From NCBI RefSeq assembly GCF_900142285.1, contig NZ_FRAJ01000003.1, forward strand, positions 257,262-321,261: 64,000 nt of DNA. Reading direction: 5' to 3'. This DNA is from Caminicella sporogenes DSM 14501 (GTDB taxonomy: Bacteria; Bacillota; Clostridia; Peptostreptococcales; Caminicellaceae). The translations under genes were made by a program, and so were the position numbers. The notes under the pieces were generated by a model that was given only the letters and a program-made list of their open reading frames with translations, was not told the origin of the DNA and searched no databases. Numbering within the stretch: the stretch's first letter is position 1; every line of letters begins with the position of its first letter. Shown here one piece after another: positions 47,136 through 57,812 of the stretch.

Positions 47136-47522
47136 ATGTGGAACAATTTTTATGGTTACTATCCACCAATGCCAAGAGGTTGTGGAAGAGATTATGACGA
47201 TGACCTTTGTTTATACTATGAGCATGAAAAAGTATATTATGATAACAAATATCCTGAATGTTTAAAAGACGCTCTTAAAGATTTAGAATGTCAAAAAGTA
47301 GATATTGGCTTATGTGATTGTGAAACTCTTGAAAATGTAATTTTAGATGAAGTAAATAGAGACTATATTGCCATTAGAAAAGCTGACTGCGACAGCGTTT
47401 GTTTAATTCCTTTAGACAAGATTGAATACGTATGCTGTTCAGATGAACTTGCTAACGATTTATGGGGTAAAAAAGTAAATATGGAAGGCAAAAAAGGATA
47501 TTACAATAATAAAGCTAAATAA
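47136..47522 (+). CDS. Cys- and Tyr-rich small protein, possible spore coat protein
   Basis: 128 residues with 10 Cys (YPECLK, LECQ, GLCDCETL, DCDSVCL, YVCCSDE) and a Tyr/Pro-rich start (MWNNFYGYYPPMPRGCG). The middle LENVILDEVNRDYIAIRKAD plus IPLDKIEYV resembles a small Lsm-like barrel of the DUF2642 kind that occurs in Bacillus spore surface proteins. Cys/Tyr-rich composition fits spore coat or exosporium proteins in this group. This is inference from composition only. It has a strong AAAGGAGG site. Confidence 0.5.
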   Translation: MWNNFYGYYPPMPRGCGRDYDDDLCLYYEHEKVYYDNKYPECLKDALKDLECQKVDIGLCDCETLENVILDEVNRDYIAIRKADCDSVCLIPLDKIEYVCCSDELANDLWGKKVNMEGKKGYYNNKAK

Positions 47523-47553
47523 AATGGAGAGTCCTCAAGACTCTCCATTTTTG
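47523..47553. terminator. Bidirectional terminator between the Cys-rich gene and gdhA
   Basis: Arms ATGGAGAGTC and GACTCTCCAT around a five-base loop with T-rich ends both ways; sits between convergent genes. Confidence 0.9.
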
Positions 47554-47576
47554 CTATACAAATAAAACCTAATTTC

Positions 47577-48938
<1,362 letters not shown>

Positions 48939-48982
48939 TTATTTTTTAAAAAATATAATTATTCTCCTTGCTCAACGCCTTA

Positions 48983-49009
48983 CCCTTAAATAACGTTTTC
49001 CCTTGAATA
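48983..49009 (-). repeat. Tandem decamer repeats in the gdhA leader
   Basis: On the minus strand TATTCAAGGG (49000-49009) and TATTTAAGGG (48983-48992) are spaced 17 bases apart, about 75-100 bases before the gdhA start. They could be a regulator site. The rest of 48,915-49,222 shows no gene. Confidence 0.25.
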
Positions 49010-49222
49010 GCTCTTTAAATAAATTTGTCCCCTCACTTATTAATTTTACACTAAAATATGTCAATTTAAAAGTATAATATTTTTTTTAACAAAATATTAT
49101 CTTACTTTTTTGAAAAAAATATTTTTCATTATTCTAACATTTAATAAAATTACCATAAAATCACTTTTTTATGCTTTCTAAGATAAACTTTTTAAATTTA
49201 AAACTATACTTTTTACAAAAAT

Positions 49223-49277
49223 AAAAAGCCGTCAATCCTCAAAATTTTCTACTACTAAAGATTGACGACTTTTTTTA
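49223..49277 (-). terminator. Terminator of the P-loop ATPase gene
   Basis: Arms around GATTGACGACTTTTT and AAAAGCCGTCAATC with a 22-base loop, about 35 bases past the stop. The loop is unusually long. Confidence 0.65.
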
Positions 49278-49310
49278 TAACATTATTTTTAGCTTAAATT
49301 ATTTCACATA

Positions 49311-50405
49311 CTACCTTTTAGCCCATTTTAAAATTTTTTGAAGAGTTTTTTCTCTCAATAAATCTATTGCTGTAAAATCCATATTGGGAATATAAAAAGT
49401 TTCCATTTTATCGTGAAGTTTTTTAGCACATCCTATATTTTCAACTGCCAAATTAATCAATTCTCCAAATTTTTCTTTATCTATTTTAATTTCTTCTTCT
49501 CTTTCTTTCAATATTGACTTATTTAAGCAGGAATCTATATAAATCGTTTTATATTTAATACTATCAAATTTTGATGAAACAGTTATTCCTACAGATATAT
49601 CTTTTATTACTATGTGATCAATTTTTTCTGGAATAAAATGATTGTGAAATATTTCAACATCATATCCCTTATTTAATGCAATTTTACTTAAATTATCCAA
49701 AATAGTCGATTGAACTGAATCATATTCCCCTCTTAATACATAAACTGTCTCATTTGGCTTTATTATAGTTTCTAAATAATCTTTTATACCATCTGGTGTA
49801 ATTGCACTACCAAACAAATGTCTTTCTTTTCCTATTCTATTTCCAAAATCTATTTTACCAAATATCTCTATTATTAACTGTTCTGTAATTTTATTTGCTA
49901 AAACATAATCAATAGCCTCTTCTATATTAGCTTGAATATTATCATAAATTCCTTTTGCTGCAGCCAAATAGCCATATGCTCTTTTGAATTTTCTTCCAAC
50001 TTCGGTGTTGTATTTGATAATATTAAACTTATTTTCTATCATTTTACTTTCATCCCAGAAATCCCCTAAATGAATTATCTCATCTACTCCACCGGGATTT
50101 TTGGGGTCTACTACATGCGGTGCAGTTCCATCTATAAGTGCTACCCCAATCTCTTTAAACACTACTCCATCTATAGAATTATTGTCTGAAGAACAGTGAT
50201 GATACTCTACATCAAAACCTAATTTCTCCATTGAATCACCTAATTTTTTCATAAAAGAAGATTTTCCTACTCCCGGACCTCCTTTTATTACTATTATCCT
50301 ATTTGCCTCTTCTTGTTCTAAAATATAATCATAATATGAATAAAAGCCTTTATAAGTGTTTCCACCGGGAAAAACCCTTCTTACATTGCCTCTTGTTATC
50401 ATCAT
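49311..50405 (-). CDS. P-loop ATPase of unknown role (PRK06851-like)
   Basis: 364 residues. Walker A IVIKGGPGVGKSSFM near residues 34-46, then YHHCSSDNNSIDGV and GTAPHVVDPKNPGG, sequences typical of a clostridial ATPase family without assigned function. A second, weaker P-loop-like region may lie near residue 230. The start is ATG 50405 with GGAG before; a longer frame to 50447 has no ribosome site. It is a single gene. Confidence 0.75.
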   Translation of the reverse strand: MMITRGNVRRVFPGGNTYKGFYSYYDYILEQEEANRIIVIKGGPGVGKSSFMKKLGDSMEKLGFDVEYHHCSSDNNSIDGVVFKEIGVALIDGTAPHVVDPKNPGGVDEIIHLGDFWDESKMIENKFNIIKYNTEVGRKFKRAYGYLAAAKGIYDNIQANIEEAIDYVLANKITEQLIIEIFGKIDFGNRIGKERHLFGSAITPDGIKDYLETIIKPNETVYVLRGEYDSVQSTILDNLSKIALNKGYDVEIFHNHFIPEKIDHIVIKDISVGITVSSKFDSIKYKTIYIDSCLNKSILKEREEEIKIDKEKFGELINLAVENIGCAKKLHDKMETFYIPNMDFTAIDLLREKTLQKILKWAKR

Positions 50406-50504
50406 TTCAACTCCTTTATTTCGCAATATATTTATATATATATTCAAATGGGCTTGTATAAGTTATTATATTTTTTTATGTTTACTTTTATCAAAAAAAG
50501 AAAA

Positions 50505-50529
50505 ACCTGTATTCTTTTCAAATACAGGT
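50505..50529 (-). terminator. Terminator of the HAD phosphatase gene
   Basis: ACCTGTATT and AATACAGGT with a seven-base loop; on the minus strand TTTTTCTTTTTTTG follows. It lies 56 bases past the stop. Confidence 0.8.
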
Positions 50530-50584
50530 CAAATCATTTCCCATATAATACTGACATTTTAAAAATGTTTTAGTAAAAATATCT

Positions 50585-51382
50585 TTACAGAAATATTCTC
50601 TTTAATGTATTTGCAACGCCATTTTCATCATTTGTTTCAACTACTTCAAAATTCGGCAAAACTTCTTTAAGTTTGTCATGGGCATTTCCCATTATGAAAC
50701 CTCTTCCTACCAATTTTAACATTTCATAATCATTAAGTCCATCTCCAAAAGCAATTGCTTCTTTAGGGTGTATACCGTATTTTTCTAAAACTTTTTTTAT
50801 AGCAAATCCTTTTGAAACTCCATAAGGCATTACTTCTAAACAACTTGGCAATGAAAAAACTACATTTAATTTATTAGGAAATAACTTTTCAATCTTTTCC
50901 TTAAGAAGTACTAATTTTTCATGATCATTACAAATATAAAATACCTTTGCCGCTTTATAATCTTCTAATTTATTAAAATCCACTATATCATAAAAAAATT
51001 GTGATTCTGCATGAAACTGCTTTACCCAATCATTTTCTCTAGATACATACCATTTGTCATTTTGATATATATTCACATGAATATCTTTATCAACTTCTAA
51101 ATTCAATAATTTCCTTACTATACTCTCATCTATATCATGAGCAAGTAATATTTCTTCATTTGAATCATGAACTCTACACCCATTTGACGTTATAAATGTC
51201 GTATTTAATCCTAATTGATTTCGAATATGAGAAACATCTTGATGATGTCTTCCTGTTGCTATAAAAAACTTAACTCCTTTTTTTATAACTTTTTTAATAA
51301 CTTCTTTTGTATAATCACTTACTTTGTGGTCACTATTTAACAGTGTCCCATCTAAATCGGTTATTACTGCTTTATATTCCAT
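50585..51382 (-). CDS. HAD-superfamily phosphatase, Cof type
   Basis: 265 residues. Motif I DLDGTLLNSDH with the nucleophile Asp, motif II FIATGRHHQDV, Lys in GVSKGFAI and motif IV AFGDGLNDYEML. The C2 cap of the Cof subfamily is inserted between. Such enzymes dephosphorylate sugar phosphates or cofactors; the substrate is not clear. ATG 51382 fits the GAGGAG site. Confidence 0.9.
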   Translation of the reverse strand: MEYKAVITDLDGTLLNSDHKVSDYTKEVIKKVIKKGVKFFIATGRHHQDVSHIRNQLGLNTTFITSNGCRVHDSNEEILLAHDIDESIVRKLLNLEVDKDIHVNIYQNDKWYVSRENDWVKQFHAESQFFYDIVDFNKLEDYKAAKVFYICNDHEKLVLLKEKIEKLFPNKLNVVFSLPSCLEVMPYGVSKGFAIKKVLEKYGIHPKEAIAFGDGLNDYEMLKLVGRGFIMGNAHDKLKEVLPNFEVVETNDENGVANTLKRIFL

Positions 51383-51581
51383 ATAATGCACTCCTCAACA
51401 TTTAAAATTATACTTTTTATATACTTCATAATAAAGTATAATTTTGTTGCTGATTTTATTCAACATTGACAACGTTTTCAATTTTCTCTGAAAAAGAAAA
51501 ATATTTTTAAATGCACATTAATTATTTATAAAAAGTATCGTTTAATAATACAATGGAAATAATAGATTAGAGGTGATTTTT

Positions 51582-52583
51582 ATGAATAAGATAAAATTGG
51601 CTATATCATACATATTGATATTTATTATTTCAATTAGTTTTATATCATGTACAAAAAAACAGCAGACATCAGAATCAAAAAAAGATAATGAACCAAAATT
51701 AGTACCACCTATTTTTAGCGAAATAGAACAAGATATTATTTCAATAATGAATATGATTGATTTAATACCATATTATGAAAAGCAGATTGAAGTAAAAAAC
51801 AAAAAAAAAGAAGAAAGAAAACAAATAGAAATTATAATTGGACAAAAATTAACTGAAGAAATGGATAAAAATAATGAACAAAATAATAACCAGCAAAACC
51901 AAAAAAATAGTAAAGATGATAATAAAACTATTGAAAAATTAATTGAGTTCAAACCATCTACTATTACAATGAAAGATGTCCTCTTAAAAAGTATACTTGA
52001 AAATGAGATAATAACTAAAGAAAAAAATAAAGAAATAGAAATTCCAGATAATATAGAAGAAAAATGGAATGAAATTAATAAAAAAATTCTAAACCTACAT
52101 GAAAAATGGAATGACTTTGAACCTATAATAATAAAATCAAATACACCCGAAGAATCAATAAATTCCTTTGAAACTACACTTAATAAATTAACTATCAATG
52201 CTTCTGAATATAAGTACATGGAATCTCTCTTATTAGCTAATAAACTAACTTCTTTTCTTCCTGATTTAATTGTTAATTTTAAGAAGAAAGTTCCTGTTTC
52301 AATATATCGTATAAAATATCATATTCGCCAAATTGTATTGGACAGCAGCAATGATAATTTTAGCTCAGCATTTGAAAATCTAAAAAAAATAAAAATGTAT
52401 AGAAATAATCTGCTTCAACAAATTCTTGAAAAGAAAATGACCCAGCAAATAAATAAACTAAATACTTCAATAAGCGATTTAGAAGATGCAGTAAAAATTA
52501 AAGATATGACTGTAATAAAAATTAAAACTAGAGTTGTAATGAAAAATATCTTAGATATACAAGATAAATTTCTTAAAGATTAA
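51582..52583 (+). CDS. Lipoprotein, helical, unknown function
   Basis: 333 residues. Signal peptide ending with lipobox ISFISC (Cys23), so it should be lipid-anchored outside the membrane. The rest is charged and helical, with a Gln/Asn-rich linker (NNEQNNNQQNQKNSKDDN) near 100. No known domain recognised. Start ATG 51582 with GAGGTGAT upstream; a GTG three codons earlier overlaps it. Its terminator follows at once. Confidence 0.75.
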   Translation: MNKIKLAISYILIFIISISFISCTKKQQTSESKKDNEPKLVPPIFSEIEQDIISIMNMIDLIPYYEKQIEVKNKKKEERKQIEIIIGQKLTEEMDKNNEQNNNQQNQKNSKDDNKTIEKLIEFKPSTITMKDVLLKSILENEIITKEKNKEIEIPDNIEEKWNEINKKILNLHEKWNDFEPIIIKSNTPEESINSFETTLNKLTINASEYKYMESLLLANKLTSFLPDLIVNFKKKVPVSIYRIKYHIRQIVLDSSNDNFSSAFENLKKIKMYRNNLLQQILEKKMTQQINKLNTSISDLEDAVKIKDMTVIKIKTRVVMKNILDIQDKFLKD

Positions 52584-52617
52584 TAGCTAATAATAAAAAA
52601 TATTAGCTATTTTTTTA
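52584..52617 (+). terminator. Terminator of the lipoprotein gene
   Basis: TAGCTAATA and TATTAGCTA with a loop, then seven T. Confidence 0.85.
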
Positions 52618-52694
52618 TTTAAAAAAATATTCTAGTTATATATAATAATAAATGATAAAATAATGTAATATAATCTAAAAAAGGAAGTGATATA

Positions 52695-53282
52695 TTGTTT
52701 AAATACGTAATACCTATTATATTAAGCTATCTCATAGGTAGTTTGCCTTTTTCTTTCATAGTGGGAAAATATATAGGTGGAATTGATATTAGAAAACATG
52801 GAAGTGGAAATACCGGAGCAACTAATGTCCTTAGAACCGCTGGTAAAAAAGCTTTTATTATTGCTTTTTTAGGAGATTTTCTAAAAGGTTTTATTGTAGC
52901 CTTTAGCGCTAAAATCATACTAAATCTTGAAACTGCAGTAATTTGTTCAGTATTTGTTGTACTTGGCCATTGTTATTCAATGTTTTTAGGTTTTAAAGGC
53001 GGTAAAGGAGTTGCAACAGCGGCAGGTACAATTTTTGCATTGTATCCTCTTATTGGTCTCATTCTTTTAATTATACAAATATTAATTTTAATGGCTTTTA
53101 ATATTATGTCTTTAGCTTCAATTATTGTTTCAATATCTTTTCCAATTGTTTCAATATTGTTTAAAACACCTAAATACTATATATATTATTCAATATTTAT
53201 AGGACTATTTGTCATTTATAAACATAAGTCAAATATTAAAAGACTTATTTCTGGTAATGAATCCAAAATATCTTTTAAATAA
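52695..53282 (+). CDS. plsY: Glycerol-3-phosphate acyltransferase PlsY
   Basis: 195 residues, about five helices. The family blocks SYLIGSLPFSFIVGK, GIDIRKHGSGNTGATNVLR and GFKGGKGVATAAG are all present. It transfers acyl from acyl-phosphate to glycerol-3-phosphate, the first step of phospholipid synthesis. TTG 52695 is the start, with GGAAG seven bases before. Confidence 0.97.
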   Translation: MFKYVIPIILSYLIGSLPFSFIVGKYIGGIDIRKHGSGNTGATNVLRTAGKKAFIIAFLGDFLKGFIVAFSAKIILNLETAVICSVFVVLGHCYSMFLGFKGGKGVATAAGTIFALYPLIGLILLIIQILILMAFNIMSLASIIVSISFPIVSILFKTPKYYIYYSIFIGLFVIYKHKSNIKRLISGNESKISFK

Positions 53283-53304
53283 ATTAAATATCGAATATAC
53301 AAAA

Positions 53305-53331
53305 AGAGAATCCTTTTCAAAAGGATTCTCT
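53305..53331 (+). terminator. Terminator of plsY
   Basis: AGAGAATCCTTTT and AAAAGGATTCTCT around one base; shared with the opposing tRNA transcript. Confidence 0.85.
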
Positions 53332-53375
53332 TAATATTTATTTGAAAATTTCTACCCTTAAAATGCTTGTTTTAA

Positions 53376-53472
53376 TGGCGGGAGTATGTGGGAATCGAAC
53401 CCACCCAAGAGGCTCCTAACCCCTCATACTGGTTTTGAAGACCAGAGGGCACACCAGCACCCATCTACTCCC
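53376..53472 (-). tRNA. selC: tRNA-Sec (anticodon UCA)
   Basis: 97 nucleotides on the minus strand, ending with encoded CCA. The anticodon loop CUUCAAA has anticodon UCA, which reads UGA. The stem shows the long D-stem (GGGUGC with GUGCCC) and a long variable arm (GAGG...CCUC) of selenocysteine tRNA. The acceptor GGGAGUA pairs with UACUCCC; the eighth pair is a G-A mismatch. The genome must encode SelA, SelB and SelD elsewhere, as none is in the window. Confidence 0.93.
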
Positions 53473-54077
53473 ACATAATATTTTTTCTCGGCACTACTAT
53501 ATTATAGCAAAATCAAATTTTATGTCAAGAGATATTATTTACATTTTTCGACGTCACAAGACAATATTTTATAGTAAATAAAAATATAAGTCTTAAGTTC
53601 TTTCTAAAAATAAATATCGTAACCCAATAAATAATATTTTTACAACTACACTATATTTTAATAGTAATATATAAGTCTGATACCTATCTTTCTCATACAG
53701 TAATTTGCTATATGGATTAACGGATTTACCCCCGAACCGAACAGGCACTTTTTTATCAATATTTAAATAAGTTTGTAAATAAATCTGTATTTGGTTTTCG
53801 TAATTCCTTTTTCAAAGCATATTAAAATTTAAAAATCTGTCAAGGTTGAAATGCACTGATAAATCAAATCTTGACAGATTTTTAAGTTTTAAAAAAATTA
53901 GTCATTAAATAAACTTATAGAAAATTATGGTTAATAGTTAAAGTACAAATTAATTTATACTGCTATTTTTTATAGGCTTAGTTTCTTATACTCCTTTTTC
54001 AAAGTTCAAAAAATCTTAATTCTACTCTTGATTTTTATTAGCTAGTCTAACTTTTATTAACTAGTCTAATTTCTGTT
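53473..54077. other. 605-base gap between tRNA-Sec and the cmr operon
   Basis: No gene is seen. It holds one hairpin (separately listed) and a small GC-rich block at about 53,705-53,750 (ATGGATTAACGGATTTACCC then CCGAACC) in otherwise AT-rich DNA. I found no CRISPR repeat here. Confidence 0.5.
53831..53883. terminator. Hairpin downstream of the cmr operon
   Basis: Perfect 14-base arms AAAAATCTGTCAAG and CTTGACAGATTTTT around a 25-base loop, about 200 bases past the cmr6 stop. Symmetrical, so strand is unclear. Confidence 0.65.
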
Positions 54078-55160
54078 TTAGTTTTTCCTCTTATTTTTTT
54101 CATATTCTTCTAATATTTCTTTTTCATTAACTTTAATATCTCCATAACCTACTTGAGTCTTAGCACCAATACCCATATTACTATAAGCTTTTTGCGCTAT
54201 CTTTACAATGCTTAAATATATATTTTCCATAATTTCTTCTATAACATATTTTTCATCAGACTTCTTATCCTTGTTATAATCTTTTAAAACTCGTTGAATT
54301 CCTAAAGTATCTAATGCTAATACTACTTGAAACCTTGTATCCTTAACCACATAAAAAGTTATTAAATTGAGATTTTCACTTTTATTTAATTGAGTATTTT
54401 CTTTAGCTTGTTCATTATAATAAATTATTGGATGTACATTCATAATATCCTCTTGTATACTATAATCATCTTTAGGATATGCATCAAAAAAATATATATT
54501 TGATTTAGCTTGTTTATCTTTTTGCTTTTTTGAATATTTTTCTCCAAATAATATAGCATATAATAAATCTTTATCTTTAATTTTTATATCTTCTCTTTGT
54601 AGAATTTTCTCTAAACTATCATCATCCCTCATAACCTCTTGAATGTAATAAGCTTTAAAAATTCCTTTTAAAACTTGTCCCGGTATATAAGGTACTCCAT
54701 ATACTTTATGAATTGTCATAGAAGTTTCTCCAATATTGGTATGACCCAATCCTATAACTAACTTTTTATCCCCTGCAATTTCTATCTCAAATTCTTTACT
54801 TATAATATCTAAATTCATGCATTTACAATAATCTACAATATTTTCTTTATATTCTTTTAACTCTTCTGGAATACATACTTTATTAAATTCCATATTAAAT
54901 GTTATCTTATTTTCTTTCTCCTTTATCTCATATATTCTATTTATTTCATATTTCTGCTCTTCCATAAAAAATAAATTGTTTAATATATAATTAAAATTAA
55001 TATCTTTTATATTTTTATTTTCAATGTATTTATAATCTAAATTTTGAAGATAAACATAATTTCTTATATCTTCAATTTTTTTATCATACTTATTATATTT
55101 CGTTTCTATATATTCATATTGATTTTTCCCTTTTTGTATTATTTCTATCTTTTTAGCCAT
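54078..55160 (-). CDS. cmr6: Type III-B CRISPR RAMP protein Cmr6
   Basis: 360 residues. The Cas7-like RAMP core is seen with VIGLGHTNIGETSMTIH and GVPYIPGQVLKGIFKAYY, and a C-terminal glycine-rich MGIGAKTQVGYG loop. It closes the Cmr complex backbone at the 3' side of the crRNA. The start at 55160 follows GAAGGTGG; the frame from 55187 overlaps cmr5. It is last in the operon. Confidence 0.92.
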   Translation of the reverse strand: MAKKIEIIQKGKNQYEYIETKYNKYDKKIEDIRNYVYLQNLDYKYIENKNIKDINFNYILNNLFFMEEQKYEINRIYEIKEKENKITFNMEFNKVCIPEELKEYKENIVDYCKCMNLDIISKEFEIEIAGDKKLVIGLGHTNIGETSMTIHKVYGVPYIPGQVLKGIFKAYYIQEVMRDDDSLEKILQREDIKIKDKDLLYAILFGEKYSKKQKDKQAKSNIYFFDAYPKDDYSIQEDIMNVHPIIYYNEQAKENTQLNKSENLNLITFYVVKDTRFQVVLALDTLGIQRVLKDYNKDKKSDEKYVIEEIMENIYLSIVKIAQKAYSNMGIGAKTQVGYGDIKVNEKEILEEYEKNKRKN

Positions 55161-55584
55161 TTTGACCACCTTCAGTATTTTCATCACTATTTAACATAGC
55201 TTCAGAAAATTTGACTACATATTCTAAATAATTAATTAACCTTAAAGATATTTTCCTATAATCACTTGAAGACAAATTTAGTAAATTTTTTAATAATTGC
55301 TCCTTCTCCCCTTCTATTTCCTCATAATATTTTAAATAACTCTTTATTATTTCATAAATTTTCAAATAACTCTTTTCTTCTTCTCCTTTTTGTTCTTTCT
55401 TATAAATTTTTGCTTTTTTAAATATAAAAGCTAATGTACTGATTAATCCATTTGTATATATATACATAGGAATATTTTTTATATGTGATTTGAATTTTTC
55501 TTTAAAATCTTTATTCTTTACCTGTTCTAATTCCTCAAAAGCGTCTATAGCTTTCATTCTATTATCTTTTTTCATTATTCCCAT
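55153..55584 (-). CDS. cmr5: Type III-B small subunit Cmr5
   Basis: 143 residues, all helical and charged, with the Cmr5 position between cmr4 and cmr6. Segments KDFKEKFKSHIKNIPMYIYT and NGLISTLAFIFKKAK match the family. It lines the complex along the target RNA. Start 55584 uses GAGGGGG; it overlaps the end of cmr4 by 23 bases. Confidence 0.9.
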   Translation of the reverse strand: MGIMKKDNRMKAIDAFEELEQVKNKDFKEKFKSHIKNIPMYIYTNGLISTLAFIFKKAKIYKKEQKGEEEKSYLKIYEIIKSYLKYYEEIEGEKEQLLKNLLNLSSSDYRKISLRLINYLEYVVKFSEAMLNSDENTEGGQNG

Positions 55585-56473
55585 CTTTATCCCCCTCATA
55601 AATAAGTGCTTTTACAATCCCTTTCCCTATAGTCTTATTACCTCCAATTTGAAGTAATTTAGGTATACTTTGCTTATATCTTTTTACTAATTCTTTATTC
55701 TTCTTTTGTTCTTCTAATATACCATTTACAAGGAGCAATGAATATAAAACTGATTCTGCTGGAAGGTACTCTTCAATAAATAATCCTCCATTTTTTACAA
55801 TTCCTGTTTCATGATCTATTCTATTTCTTGTAATTACTTCTCTATTCAAAGAAATAATCTCCATAAAGTCCGTATCATTTAATACTGCAATATCTCTTTT
55901 AAGTTCTAGTTTTTTATATAACTCTCTTATATCTTCTACACAACATTTTTCATCATTCTCATCACAGTTTTCTTCAAGCTTACATACACAATCAATTTCA
56001 AAATCATATACATCTAAAACAATTTTTTTTCCCTTTTTTATATCTTTATTCTTTGTATAGATAATAGCTTGACCTTCTTTTATATCCTCCAGTATACTTT
56101 TTATATCACATTTATTCATAAAATTTTTATCTTCTAAAAATCGATTGATCAAATAAGTGCATGTAATATATGTAAATAGATTCTGAACAGATTTTATAGG
56201 ATAAAATAATAGCTTTGCATCTGAAAAACCAATTAATCCCGCTCCATCATTTCCATCTTCATATCCAAATAAAATATTTTCTTCACTTTTATCTTTATTT
56301 TTTAATCTATAAGCTTCTCTCATGCACCCTTTTATACTTGCCCCTTCTATTTTAGGTATTCCAGTATGGCTTTCTTTTTGTATCGGCATATCTATAATTC
56401 CCAATTCCCTACCTGTACCTGCATGAACAGGTGTTACTGCTTTAAATAAAATAGGTGTTGCACTACTATACAT
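55562..56473 (-). CDS. cmr4: Type III-B backbone subunit Cmr4 (target RNA nuclease)
   Basis: 303 residues. FKAVTPVHAGTGRELGIIDM then PIQKESHTGIPKIEGASIKG is the Cmr4 signature; the Asp in GIIDMPIQ is the likely catalytic residue for target RNA cutting every six bases. The C-terminal GGNKTIGKGIVKA loop is kept. It forms the crRNA-binding filament. Confidence 0.95.
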   Translation of the reverse strand: MYSSATPILFKAVTPVHAGTGRELGIIDMPIQKESHTGIPKIEGASIKGCMREAYRLKNKDKSEENILFGYEDGNDGAGLIGFSDAKLLFYPIKSVQNLFTYITCTYLINRFLEDKNFMNKCDIKSILEDIKEGQAIIYTKNKDIKKGKKIVLDVYDFEIDCVCKLEENCDENDEKCCVEDIRELYKKLELKRDIAVLNDTDFMEIISLNREVITRNRIDHETGIVKNGGLFIEEYLPAESVLYSLLLVNGILEEQKKNKELVKRYKQSIPKLLQIGGNKTIGKGIVKALIYEGDKDGNNEKR

Positions 56474-56476
56474 AAA

Positions 56477-57808
56477 CTATTCCCCCTCACTTTCAAAAAC
56501 ACTTTTTAAATAATCTTCTAAACTATAAATTCCATTTTTAGAATCTCCTGTATTATCTTTATTCCCCATTCTACAAATAATCAATCCTGCCTTGCTCGCT
56601 GCATTTTCAGCTTTTCTTATATTTTCAAAACTTTCTTCTTTTATATTTTGCTTTTCTATAATAGGGTCTATAAGTACAGGTGCACCATATACTCCTGATA
56701 CTTTATAAGTAGAATAATGTGTACTCTTTGCATTGTCTCCACACATATATCCTGATTTACACTCAAATATAACAACCTTCCCCATATTAGTTACCACAAC
56801 AATATCAAATTCATCAATATGATGTTCACTTATACGTCTCTTTTTATCACTAAAATTAATTTTTACGCCCATATCTATATCTGCAATAACATCCTTAATA
56901 TCGCTCTCGGTTAAAATCTTAATCATTCTATAAAATGACATTTTCTCTAATATATATCCAAAAACTTTTCTTTTAACTTTTCTTTTTCTATATTCCTTTT
57001 CTATAGATTCCTTAAATATATTTTCATTCTTATCATTAAAAAACTCTTTACATTTATCTCTTAATTTATTGATTACCCAGTCTAGCTTATCTTCAACTAT
57101 TTCACCATCTGGTTTATCTTTATTAACTTCTACTAATATTTTTAATATCTCTATATCATCACAATACTTTTCATAAAACTCATTATAAAATTTATATTCG
57201 TCTATATATCGCTTATCTTCATCTGTAATTTCTGACTCATCTTTTCCCTTAAAAAACAAATTATAATAATCTGATACTTTATACTCTTCTCTTTCTTTCA
57301 CACTCATTCCCATTAATTTAAATGCTAACGGGATATTCATTTCACATTTATAATCATTTTTTATTTCAGTTGAAATATCTTCCTTCGTATTACCATAATA
57401 TAAAAACTTCTCTGTATCTCCTTCAAAATATACAATCACATCATCTTTTCTATTCTTAAAAACATACTCAGTTATAGCCATTACTATATATCTTTGTCCA
57501 CCTGTAATATTCCATAATATAGGTTTATCTTTTGAATTGAAAAGCTTCCCCAATTTATCAATCATTTCACTATAATTTCTAGCTTCTTTATTTCCAAAAC
57601 AAATATCAGGGTCTTCAAATATTATATCGTCTAATACATCCTTCAAGTTTTTATTCCATTCCCCATAGTTAAACTTCTTTAAGTTAGCATGGTTCTCATT
57701 TGTTTCTCCAGTAATATTTATAACTTTTTCAATACCGTGTTTTTTAATAGCTATATAATTGACCATCTGATTAAGTGTTGAACATATAACCATAGTATCA
57801 AATTTCAT
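56477..57808 (-). CDS. CARF-domain nuclease of the Can2/Card1 family
   Basis: 443 residues. The N-terminal ~150 residues form a CARF-like Rossmann domain (MVICSTLNQMVNYIAIKKHG; ILWNITGGQRYIVMAI), a helical middle follows, and the C-terminal PD-(D/E)XK nuclease (DUF1887) has EHHIDEFDIVVV then VVIFECKSG with the catalytic Asp, Glu and Lys. Known Can2/Card1 enzymes bind cyclic tetra-adenylate from Cas10 and cut DNA and RNA. It lies in the operon between cmr3 and cmr4. The ligand is inferred. Confidence 0.88.
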   Translation of the reverse strand: MKFDTMVICSTLNQMVNYIAIKKHGIEKVINITGETNENHANLKKFNYGEWNKNLKDVLDDIIFEDPDICFGNKEARNYSEMIDKLGKLFNSKDKPILWNITGGQRYIVMAITEYVFKNRKDDVIVYFEGDTEKFLYYGNTKEDISTEIKNDYKCEMNIPLAFKLMGMSVKEREEYKVSDYYNLFFKGKDESEITDEDKRYIDEYKFYNEFYEKYCDDIEILKILVEVNKDKPDGEIVEDKLDWVINKLRDKCKEFFNDKNENIFKESIEKEYRKRKVKRKVFGYILEKMSFYRMIKILTESDIKDVIADIDMGVKINFSDKKRRISEHHIDEFDIVVVTNMGKVVIFECKSGYMCGDNAKSTHYSTYKVSGVYGAPVLIDPIIEKQNIKEESFENIRKAENAASKAGLIICRMGNKDNTGDSKNGIYSLEDYLKSVFESEGE

Positions 57809-57812
57809 TTTA

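Noticed and set aside
53376-53472. tRNA-Ser with a long variable arm
   Set aside because: The anticodon is UCA, with a six-base D-stem and long acceptor, which fits tRNA-Sec. Serine tRNAs do not read UGA.
53473-54077. CRISPR array near cmr6
   Set aside because: No repeat recurs at regular spacing; only one hairpin is present.
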